Below are positions 57,875-64,000 of a stretch of 64,000 nucleotides of DNA, in pieces (position 1 is the stretch's first letter; every line of letters begins with the position of its first letter). The notes beneath the pieces are model-generated. The model made no database searches. It saw only the letters and a list, made by a program, of their open reading frames with translations, and was not told the origin of the DNA. Position numbers and translations under genes: made by a program. This DNA is from Oscillospiraceae bacterium (GTDB lineage: Bacteria > Bacillota > Clostridia > Oscillospirales > Oscillospiraceae). The DNA is taken from assembly GCA_017434755.1 (NCBI GenBank), contig JAFRER010000015.1, positions 62,001 to 126,000 of the forward strand, written 5' to 3'.

Positions 57875-57965
57875 ATCCCATCATTCAGGCTTTGGCACCT
57901 TACCTTACGGCAGGTTGTCGTGCGGTCAGCGGGCCTGTCCCTCGCGCACTCTTTATGGTAAGATC
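57875..57965 (-). ncRNA. SAM riboswitch (SAM-I clan)
   Basis: The minus strand carries the S-box core in order: GAGGGACAGGCCC, a GCTGACCGC segment, GACAACCTGCC, GTAAGG and AAGGTGCCAAAGCCTG. The outer P1 pairing is weak, so it may be a variant such as SAM-IV or SAM-I/IV. Terminator and antiterminator follow, then the amidohydrolase gene. Confidence 0.82.
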
Positions 57966-58028
57966 ATTCTATCATATCCGGGCGGAAAAGGAAAGTCCCG
58001 GATGCAGATGTCCTGTATCATCCTCTGT

Positions 58029-58057
58029 TTGACATCACAGGAGGAGTGTTTTATTAT
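58029..58057 (+). promoter_or_regulatory. promoter of the Cas4/RecB-like nuclease gene
   Basis: TTGACA at 58029-58034, 17-nt spacer, TATTAT at 58052-58057. Confidence 0.7.
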
Positions 58058-58085
58058 TCTTGTGAAAACGAAGGGAGCGGCGCAG

Positions 58086-58766
58086 ATGAGTATATCCAAG
58101 ACCGATTTCATGCGGGGAATGCAGTGCCCGAAGATGCTTTGGCTCGACGCGCACAGACCCGAACTGAAGGTGATCCCTCCGGAAACGCAGAGGCGGCTTG
58201 ACAGAGGGAATGAGTTCGGAGATAAGGCCATGGCGATGTTCGGCCCTTTCGAGGAGATGACGGCATATATACCCGGCACCAAGTATCTCGATAAGCGCAA
58301 AATGGTGCAGAAGACAAAGGATGCCATCCGGAGAGGTGTGGAGAACATCTGCGAGGCGTCTTTTGACCACGACGGTGATTTCTGCGCAGTGGATATCCTG
58401 CACAGGGTCGATGAGGGAGTATGGGAGCTTTACGAGGTGAAGGATTCTCCTGAGGTGAAGCAGCAGTTCATAGATGACGCGGGATACCAGGCCTGGGTGC
58501 TGGACAAATGCGGAATCCAGCTCGACGGGGTGTTTGTGGTGTATCACTATGACGACGAGGTCGATCCCTTTGAACCCGTGGACGTGACTGAAGAGGCTGT
58601 AGAATTTGCGCACGTGGTGAATGAGAACATAGAACGACTGAAAGCTGTGAAGGAGTCGAAGACTGAGATCACGATCCCTATGGGAGAGCAGTGTTCCAAA
58701 CCCTACGGATGCTGGTACTGCGGATACTGTGAAAAACTGGCCCGGCAGAGTTCACTTTTTGACTGA
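58086..58766 (+). CDS. PD-(D/E)XK nuclease with four cysteines, DUF2779/Cas4-like
   Basis: A 226-residue protein. The opening SKTDFMRGMQCPKMLWL and the closing CSKPYGCWYCGYC supply one plus three cysteines, the [4Fe-4S] layout of Cas4/AddB-type nucleases. Between them AVDILHR and ELYEVKDS fit the D-x(n)-E-x-K catalytic core. It resembles the N-terminal part of DUF2779 proteins, which are usually about 500 residues; here the C-terminal half is absent. No CRISPR array or cas gene is near. Start at 58086 with GGGAG upstream. Confidence 0.75.
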   Translation: MSISKTDFMRGMQCPKMLWLDAHRPELKVIPPETQRRLDRGNEFGDKAMAMFGPFEEMTAYIPGTKYLDKRKMVQKTKDAIRRGVENICEASFDHDGDFCAVDILHRVDEGVWELYEVKDSPEVKQQFIDDAGYQAWVLDKCGIQLDGVFVVYHYDDEVDPFEPVDVTEEAVEFAHVVNENIERLKAVKESKTEITIPMGEQCSKPYGCWYCGYCEKLARQSSLFD

Positions 58767-58784
58767 GCGTACAGGGAGGAACAA

Positions 58785-59090
58785 ATGAAGAGAAAGATCC
58801 TGATCATCATCGCCGTTATCCTTGCACTCTTGATAACAGCACTGATCGTGTTCAGCGTCAGTTACCGGCGGATAACGGTCGTTTCCGGAAAACAGTTTGT
58901 GGATAAATGTCCGGCTTATGCCCGTCCCGGGCAGGAGGTCACCGTGACAACCGCAGTTGTTTCAGACGGGGAACTCTATGTGAACGGAGCAGACGGAAGC
59001 TATGTACGGCCCGGTGTATATGTGTTCACCATGCCGGATGAGAACGTTCAGCTGAAAGTGACTGTCATTGCGTTCACGGACGGAGCGTGA
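58785..59090 (+). CDS. small membrane-anchored protein
   Basis: Not recognised. A 101-residue protein with an N-terminal membrane segment (residues 5-25) and an extracytoplasmic part of about 75 residues ending in GVYVFTMPDENVQLKVTV, the pattern of small beta-rich repeats found in Clostridial surface proteins. GGGAGG lies upstream. It starts 18 nt after the nuclease gene and ends at a strong terminator. Confidence 0.65.
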   Translation: MKRKILIIIAVILALLITALIVFSVSYRRITVVSGKQFVDKCPAYARPGQEVTVTTAVVSDGELYVNGADGSYVRPGVYVFTMPDENVQLKVTVIAFTDGA

Positions 59091-59107
59091 CAGAATGAAA
59101 GAACAAA

Positions 59108-59141
59108 CATCCCCGCAGGACAAAGCTGCGGGGATGTTTCC
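59108..59141. terminator. terminator between convergent genes
   Basis: Perfect 11-base arms 59108-59118 and 59126-59136, then TTTCCCTTTTT. Confidence 0.85.
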
Positions 59142-59153
59142 CTTTTTATTTGC

Positions 59154-59657
59154 TTATTTCCTTACAAAACGGATCTGACAGGTGGAGTCGCCGCGGGCTA
59201 TGGTCGCGGGGAGCTCGAGCTGACACCCGAAGCTTTCCGCGATCCCGCGGTCGCCGCACATGGCGTGGTCGCAGAGAAGGCGTATCTCCTCATCGCTGCA
59301 GCCCTGTTTCTGCCAGGCTTTTACCAGCGGGCAGTAGTGGAAGTCAATATCCAGATGGTCGTCATCGCAGCGTTTGATATCCATCTCAAAGACCCACTGC
59401 GCAAACTTTGAGAAAAGCGTTTTCTTCAGTCCTCTGAGGGAGGATCCGCCTCCGGCTTTTTTTCGGAGGTTGGCGCCTTGATACAGACCGCAGCGGTGTA
59501 TCGCCTCCGGAGCATATTCCTCGGGCGCGAGGCCTTTTTTCTTCGCCTCATCGCACAGAAGATACATCCACAATGCGCGGTGCTCCAGCTGCTCCCGTAT
59601 GGCGACGATCAGCGGGTTCTTTATCTTCGGTTCGTTGTTTATTGCGGGCATGATCAT
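59154..59657 (-). CDS. L-2-amino-thiazoline-4-carboxylic acid hydrolase family protein
   Basis: A 167-residue protein. The pattern DFHYCPLVKAWQKQGCSDEE, then LCDHAMCGDRGIAESFG and a final ARGDSTCQIRF, matches the ATC hydrolase family, named for opening the thiazoline ring in a bacterial route to cysteine. Most members have unknown natural substrates. The start overlaps the stop of the next upstream gene by four bases, so the two are co-translated. Confidence 0.82.
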   Translation of the reverse strand: MIMPAINNEPKIKNPLIVAIREQLEHRALWMYLLCDEAKKKGLAPEEYAPEAIHRCGLYQGANLRKKAGGGSSLRGLKKTLFSKFAQWVFEMDIKRCDDDHLDIDFHYCPLVKAWQKQGCSDEEIRLLCDHAMCGDRGIAESFGCQLELPATIARGDSTCQIRFVRK

Positions 59658-60115
59658 TCCCCGGTATCGTCCGTTTCGGCTTCTGCGGCGGCTTCCGCCT
59701 CTTCCTGCTTCATGATGATCCTTCCTCTTACGTAGGTTATCACAAGAGCGCCTACGACAAGGCCGATAAAGAAGGTAAGGATCGGACTGACTCCGCTGAG
59801 GAAGCCTCCTGATTTGGCGGAAGCTGTTGCAGCCGTTGCCGTGGAAGAGGCGGATGCGGTTTCTGTTGAGCCCCCGTCAGCCAGCGTGGGCGGATTGCAC
59901 TTGGAACAGGGTTCGAGGCCTGCTTTCACCGCTTCGGCGAGAGTGATCTCTATGGAGTCTTTGCCGTTCAGCTGGGAGCAGGTCATGGTGTGGTATTTCT
60001 TGCCGCTGGCTGTCCTGTATACGAGGGTGTCGCCGGAAGCAGCGGCGGCGTATGCGGTGATTGCAAAAGCGATGATCAGAACGAGTGCGAGTAGGAGAGA
60101 AACAGTTTTTTTCAT
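59654..60115 (-). CDS. secreted/membrane protein with Ada-like Cys motif
   Basis: A 153-residue protein: signal peptide (cleavage near AYAAA, residue 24), a small domain with KKYHTMTCSQLNGKDSIEI and GLEPCSKCNPP (about residues 39-76), a Ser/Ala/Thr-rich linker, one membrane helix (about 110-130) and an acidic tail. The His-Cys-Cys-x-x-Cys spacing resembles the small zinc module of Ada and of extracellular nuclease relatives. Function unknown. It overlaps the ATC-hydrolase-like gene by four bases. Confidence 0.75.
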   Translation of the reverse strand: MKKTVSLLLALVLIIAFAITAYAAAASGDTLVYRTASGKKYHTMTCSQLNGKDSIEITLAEAVKAGLEPCSKCNPPTLADGGSTETASASSTATAATASAKSGGFLSGVSPILTFFIGLVVGALVITYVRGRIIMKQEEAEAAAEAETDDTGE

Positions 60116-60211
60116 AGGATCCTCCTGTATAACTTTTCGTATAAGATACGAGTATTATATATAAAACATCGGAGGAAAACAACGGAAAAACCCGCCTGCA
60201 CGAGAAAAAGA

Positions 60212-60241
60212 TTGACAGCAGAGCACAGGGTAAATTATGAT
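60212..60241 (+). promoter_or_regulatory. promoter of the EamA transporter gene
   Basis: TTGACA at 60212-60217, 18-nt spacer, TATGAT at 60236-60241. Confidence 0.6.
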
Positions 60242-60275
60242 GTCGAAAACAAAAAGCTGAGAAGGGAGGACGGCT

Positions 60276-61163
60276 ATGAAACTATTTAAGGATCCTCGGG
60301 CGATGATGGCGATTTCTATGGCGGTGTTCGGTACGATAGGCTTCTTTGTCCGGAACATCTCCGTCTCATCGGGAGAGCTTGCGCTTTACAGGGCGGTGCT
60401 TGCGGCGCTGCTCATCGGAGCCTATCTGCTGATCACAAAGCAGAGGATCCCTTTCCGGCAGATCGGAAAGGAAGCGGTCATTCTGCTGCTCTCCGGTGCC
60501 GTGATGGGCGTGAACTGGATCCTTTTCTTCCAGGCCTTCAAATACACCACGGTCTCTCTGGCTACGCTCAGCTATTACTTTGCTCCGGTCATAGTCACGG
60601 TGGCCTCGACCGTACTGTTTCGGGAAAAACTCACGGGAAGACAGATCCTTTGCTTCGTCATGTCCACAATCGGCCTTGTGCTCATTACGGGCACGGTGGG
60701 CTTAAGCGGAGGGAGCGATATTATCGGCGTCCTCTTCGGAATCGGCGCCGCCTTTCTCTATGCCACCGTCATCCTGCTCAACAAGTTCATAAAGAACGTG
60801 GACGGGATCCACAGGACATTGCTGCAGTTTTTCGCTGCAATCGTGGTGCTCGCACCCTATGTGGCCCTCACAGGCGGCAGTACGCTCGGCACGATGGACG
60901 GGAAAGGTTGGATATGCCTGCTCGTGATCGGACTTGTTCACACGGGAGTCTTCTACTGTGTGTATTTCTCGGCTATGAAAGATTTGCCAGGTCAGAAAAC
61001 GGCGATCCTGAGTTATATTGACCCGCTGGTGGCCGTGATCGTTTCCGTGGCCATCCTGGGCGAGCCCATCACACTCCTGCAGGCGATAGGCGGTCTGCTG
61101 ATCCTCGGCTTCACGCTGCTGAACGAACTTTCACCGGGAACTGCCTCCGAAAATGAGAAATAA
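60276..61163 (+). CDS. DMT family transporter (EamA)
   Basis: A 295-residue protein with ten hydrophobic segments arranged as two EamA repeats; each repeat ends in a pattern such as ALLIGAYLLI and ILGEPITLLQAIGGLLILGF. These exporters move amino acids or other metabolites, cargo unknown. GGGAGG precedes the ATG. It stands alone with its own promoter and terminator. Confidence 0.9.
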   Translation: MKLFKDPRAMMAISMAVFGTIGFFVRNISVSSGELALYRAVLAALLIGAYLLITKQRIPFRQIGKEAVILLLSGAVMGVNWILFFQAFKYTTVSLATLSYYFAPVIVTVASTVLFREKLTGRQILCFVMSTIGLVLITGTVGLSGGSDIIGVLFGIGAAFLYATVILLNKFIKNVDGIHRTLLQFFAAIVVLAPYVALTGGSTLGTMDGKGWICLLVIGLVHTGVFYCVYFSAMKDLPGQKTAILSYIDPLVAVIVSVAILGEPITLLQAIGGLLILGFTLLNELSPGTASENEK

Positions 61164-61172
61164 ACAGGATAT

Positions 61173-61212
61173 AAAAAAGACAGAACCGTTGACGGTTCTG
61201 TCTTTTTTATAT
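61173..61212. terminator. bidirectional terminator
   Basis: Perfect 17-base arms 61173-61189 and 61192-61208 including A- and T-runs, between convergent genes. Confidence 0.9.
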
Positions 61213-61221
61213 CCGGAATGA

Positions 61222-62676
61222 TCAGCCGAGGAGATTCAGCAGTCTTTTGAACAGCCGGTTTCTTACGGTGATCTCACAGCTGTCGGATGCAAAACCGTCT
61301 TCCGTTTCCGCACGGATGACAACGTGGCCTTTGCTTTTGGCGGTGACGGTACCGTTTTCATCCACAGAGGCAACAGTCGGATCGGAACTTGTCCAGATGA
61401 CGGACCCCGCGGTGGCGTTTGCAGGAAGCACCTCGGCACTGAGTTTGAGTGTGTCACCCGAATCAAGCAGAACTGCATGCTGATCAAGTTTGCAGCTCAC
61501 GGAGGCGACAAGCGCCGGAACAGAGCGGTTTTCAATCTCTTTTCCGCAGACGGTGCAGCGCAGCCGCTCCGAGCCTTCCTTGTCATATGTGGGCTTTTTG
61601 ACTGTCTCCCACTCTCCGGGCGTGTGCCGCGGAGGTGTGTAGTTTTCAACAGTACTGTACCCGCAGCCTGTGCAGGTGCGTACGGTGAAGCCCCAGGTGC
61701 TGCAGCCGGGGAGGGTCGTTTCCTCCTCGTAATGCGGAGAAGAGCACATCTCCGGCGAGAGAATCGTATTGTAATCCCATGTTTCGCGCCGTTCGAAGTT
61801 ATCCGTGTTGCCGTGGAAATAATAGGGCATCTGCAGGTATTCGCCGAAAGCCGGTCCACAGTAGGCACGGCGGTCCGGGTTATCCTCAAAAAAACTGATA
61901 AAGCCGTTTATCACATTGTCGCAGACGGAATTCGCAGCTGTCTGCATGTCGCAGGCATAGTACATTCCGACGAGGCCGCCGTCATGCACGTAGCCCCGGC
62001 AGGAGTCATACCCGCGGACAGTCACATCGTTCCCGTCTATGTCAGCAGCGCCGCAGGCGAGTACGCCGCCCATGAACTGCTCGCATCGTGAGGCAGTGTT
62101 TCTGTCTTCAAAGATAAGCTCCGTATCGGTCACGCAGTCTTTCACTGTTCCGCAGCCGTATCCCACGATACCGCCGATTCCTGTCATAACGGCATGGTTT
62201 ATCAGACTGATGTGTGCCTCCACAGTGCAGCCGCTTATAGAGCCCCCGTCCATATAGCCTGTGATGCCGCCTGCAAAGCAGTGTTCTGCGGTGTCTAAGC
62301 TGATGCGCTCGCCTTTGAGCTTGAGATCCGAGACCTCTCCGCCTTCGAGCACGGAAAAGAGGCCAGCAAAGACAGTGTCGTACGGCTTGAGGTTGCCGTC
62401 TCTGGCGGTGCGGACCGCCTCTCCGGGAGAAGACACCGTCAGATTATAGATCGTATGGCCCTTCCCATTGAATCTGCCGCTGAACGGAAGAGGATTCCAG
62501 TCGATCCCGGCCATGTCTATATCGGCTTCAAGGGAATAACTGCCGGACGGATCATTACGAATCGCGAGCAGACCGTCGGCATCGCTGATTGTTATGGAAG
62601 CGGGTGCTGCAAATGCAGCCGAACAGTTCAAAATCAGAATCAGCAGCGCTATGATAAGTGATAATGCTCTTTTCAT
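61222..62676 (-). CDS. secreted protein with GLUG-like and bacterial Ig-like (BIG2) regions
   Basis: A 484-residue exported protein. A signal peptide ends near AFAAP (residue 25). Residues about 30-280 contain GLUG-type repeats, seen as FSGRFNGKGHTIYNL, FAGGITGYMDGGSISGC and GIGGIVGYGCGTVKDC. A Cys-pair segment (TCTGCGYSTVEN, RCTVCGKEIEN) resembles the adhesin-associated modules of gut Firmicutes, and the last 90 residues form a BIG2 domain (ASVDENGTVTAKSKGHV). No sortase motif is present, so it may be released or held non-covalently. Confidence 0.85.
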   Translation of the reverse strand: MKRALSLIIALLILILNCSAAFAAPASITISDADGLLAIRNDPSGSYSLEADIDMAGIDWNPLPFSGRFNGKGHTIYNLTVSSPGEAVRTARDGNLKPYDTVFAGLFSVLEGGEVSDLKLKGERISLDTAEHCFAGGITGYMDGGSISGCTVEAHISLINHAVMTGIGGIVGYGCGTVKDCVTDTELIFEDRNTASRCEQFMGGVLACGAADIDGNDVTVRGYDSCRGYVHDGGLVGMYYACDMQTAANSVCDNVINGFISFFEDNPDRRAYCGPAFGEYLQMPYYFHGNTDNFERRETWDYNTILSPEMCSSPHYEEETTLPGCSTWGFTVRTCTGCGYSTVENYTPPRHTPGEWETVKKPTYDKEGSERLRCTVCGKEIENRSVPALVASVSCKLDQHAVLLDSGDTLKLSAEVLPANATAGSVIWTSSDPTVASVDENGTVTAKSKGHVVIRAETEDGFASDSCEITVRNRLFKRLLNLLG

Positions 62677-62698
62677 TCAAAGACCTCGCGGAGATCAT

Positions 62699-62730
62699 TT
62701 GACCGCCCGCCCCGAAGGACGGACGGTCAA
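62699..62730 (-). terminator. UUCG-capped hairpin after the aldo/keto reductase gene
   Basis: On the minus strand a 13-base stem (with G-U pairs) is closed by a C(UUCG)G loop. No clear U-run follows, so termination may be partial. Confidence 0.5.
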
Positions 62731-62753
62731 GTCCAATTATTCTCTCATTAAGC

Positions 62754-63857
62754 TTATTTGTCAAGGAAGGCGGACGCTTTTTCAAGGATATCAGGAATAG
62801 CTATATGCTGCGGACAGACGCCGGCGCACTGGCCGCACTTGATACAGTCAGTGAGCTTACCGCTGCCGTCCTGCTGTTCTCTGCCGTACATGAAGTGGGC
62901 GCCGGGGTGGTCGCCGTAGACGAGAAGAGCATTGTAGATTTTCATCATTCCCGGAATGTTGATCTTAGCCGGGCAGCCTTCGCAGCAGTAGCGGCATGCG
63001 GTGCAGGGGACCGTGGGAACGGCGAGCAGTTCCTCGCGGCAGGCCTTCATGGCCTCCTGCTCTGCCTCGGTGAGCGGCCGGATATCGGCGAAAGTCTTCG
63101 TGTTCTCATCCATCTGCTCCAAAGTGTTCATACCGGAGAGGATGGTCTTCACTCCCTCAAGACTGCCCACCCAGCGCAGCGCATAGCTTGCAACGGAAGC
63201 GCCCGTGCCCAGTGCTTCGAGCTTTGCCTTGGCTTCGGGACGAATGAGGGCAAGGGTACCTCCCTTGATGGGTTCCATAACGGTGACGCTCTTGCCGTGC
63301 CTGCGGACGGTGGCATACATCTCATTGGCGCGGACGTTGTCGTCAACCCAGTCCATGAAGTTGATCTGCAGCTGCACGAACTCCACTTCCGGATGCTCGG
63401 TCAGGACCTTCTCGAGAAGCGGCGGCTTGCCGTGACAGGAGAAGCCGAGATGCTTTATCTTACCCTCAGCGACCATCCTGTTTACAAAGGACCAGGCATC
63501 ATATTTGTCAAAAACGGGCGCGCTGTCCTCGTTCACATTGTGCATGAGGTAATAATCGAAATAATCCACTCCAACGCGGCGAAGGCTCTCGTTAAAAAGA
63601 TCTTCCGGGCTCCTGTCATCGCTCATGACCCAGGCAGGGAGCTTGTCCGCTATGGTGTAACGGTCGCGGGGGATGCGTTCAACAACTGCTTTCCGGAAGG
63701 CTTCCTCGCTGCCTTCGTAGACGTATGCGGTGTCAAAATAGGTGAAACCCCTCTCGAGGAAGAGGTCTGCCATCTTTGCCAGAATATCGGTGTTGATCTT
63801 TCCGTCTTTGCGGGCCAGACGCATAAGGCCGAAGCCGAGTCCCGGTGATTCCTGCAT
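62754..63857 (-). CDS. aldo/keto reductase with C-terminal Fe-S motif
   Basis: A 367-residue reductase. The N-terminal GFGLMRL and the catalytic Tyr in FDTAYVYEGSEEAF (about residue 45) with Lys and His in the usual places mark the AKR fold. The C-terminal 90 residues carry CTACRYCCEGCP (about 288-299) and CIKCGQCAGVCP (about 338-349), binding two Fe-S clusters, as in a clostridial AKR subfamily. Such enzymes may accept electrons from ferredoxin; substrate unknown. Confidence 0.9.
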   Translation of the reverse strand: MQESPGLGFGLMRLARKDGKINTDILAKMADLFLERGFTYFDTAYVYEGSEEAFRKAVVERIPRDRYTIADKLPAWVMSDDRSPEDLFNESLRRVGVDYFDYYLMHNVNEDSAPVFDKYDAWSFVNRMVAEGKIKHLGFSCHGKPPLLEKVLTEHPEVEFVQLQINFMDWVDDNVRANEMYATVRRHGKSVTVMEPIKGGTLALIRPEAKAKLEALGTGASVASYALRWVGSLEGVKTILSGMNTLEQMDENTKTFADIRPLTEAEQEAMKACREELLAVPTVPCTACRYCCEGCPAKINIPGMMKIYNALLVYGDHPGAHFMYGREQQDGSGKLTDCIKCGQCAGVCPQHIAIPDILEKASAFLDK

Positions 63858-63927
63858 GCTTTTTAACCCCTCTCTTTTTTTAAATAATATAACAATAACT
63901 GAATTATATCACAAGAGGAAAGGAATG

Positions 63928-64000
63928 TCACGCGTTCATTTTTACAAGGAGTTCGGGGAGTTCATTCAAACTATGGATCATTCTGTCCGGGTGCGCTATC
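63928..64000 (-). CDS. HAD family hydrolase, C-terminal end only
   Basis: The minus-strand frame open from the window edge reads AHPDRMIHSLNELPELL and stops at 63930-63928. This is the usual last stretch of phosphoglycolate phosphatase-like HAD hydrolases, where A-D-x-I-x-x-L-x-E-L-x-x-L closes the fold. Only 23 residues are inside the window, so the call rests on that motif alone. Confidence 0.5.
   Translation of the reverse strand, partial: IAHPDRMIHSLNELPELLVKMNA

Noticed and set aside
57354..58085. Extension of the nuclease gene far upstream
   Set aside because: The extension crosses the amidohydrolase gene, the SAM riboswitch and the nuclease promoter.

Overview
The window looks like chromosome of an anaerobic, Gram-positive member of the Clostridia (Bacillota), probably a gut fermenter; the species cannot be named from sequence alone. 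Supporting signs are the MurT/GatD lipid II amidation pair, T-box, SAM and cobalamin riboswitches, consensus sigma-A type promoters, strong GGAGG ribosome binding sites, desulfoferrodoxin, a CoA-transferase of the acetate/butyrate type, hydrogenase-maturation GTPases, Fe-S flavoproteins and a flavocytochrome-like reductase. Base composition is moderately GC-rich and fairly even. No rRNA, tRNA, CRISPR array, intact insertion sequence or prophage was seen.

Layout. 1-6.5 kb: membrane DUF218 protein (cut by the edge), histidine phosphatase and MBL hydrolase in one operon, then PrsW-like protease, DUF488, secreted endo/exonuclease-like enzyme, desulfoferrodoxin and a CoA-transferase. 6.8-11.2 kb: an HPr-like protein without the catalytic His, an aminotransferase, a membrane zinc peptidase, a GPH sugar transporter and two tandem microproteins. 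11.3-18.4 kb: pseudouridine catabolism (psuK-psuG), a HAD phosphatase and a corrinoid ABC importer behind a cobalamin riboswitch. 18.6-26.2 kb: hydrolases, membrane proteins, a DUF134-NifX fusion with a His/Cys-rich tail, a GNAT gene behind a structured leader, and a flavocytochrome c-like reductase. 26.5-36.2 kb: beta-CASP RNase-like protein, two tandem HypB GTPases, DegV, M3 peptidase, and glmS-murT-gatD.

36.3-48.4 kb: CotH-like kinase flanked by a decayed second copy of gatD, an Rrf2 regulator, cysK-cysE, a three-gene acyl-activation cluster (DUF2889-like protein, ACP, acyl-adenylating enzyme), MOSC, Cys-rich microprotein and mnmA, then trpB behind a Trp T-box and a LysE exporter. 48.4-64 kb: hypA overlapping a large Fe-S/FAD oxidoreductase, a C69 dipeptidase, DUF805 protein, an S24 repressor, pyridoxal kinase with a divergent truncated MocR regulator, an N-formylglutamate amidohydrolase-like gene behind a SAM riboswitch, a Cas4/RecB-like nuclease, an ATC-hydrolase pair, an EamA transporter, a secreted Ig-like protein and an aldo/keto reductase.

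Four leaders recognisably tuned to metabolites stand out: cobalamin (btu), tryptophan (trpB T-box), SAM (amidohydrolase) and, most unusual, a short Cys-rich leader ORF followed by a strong terminator in front of cysK-cysE. The last has the architecture of ribosome-mediated attenuation by cysteine and is the best candidate for an undescribed system here. A fifth leader, before the GNAT gene, is structured, ends in a terminator and matches no RNA family I recognise.
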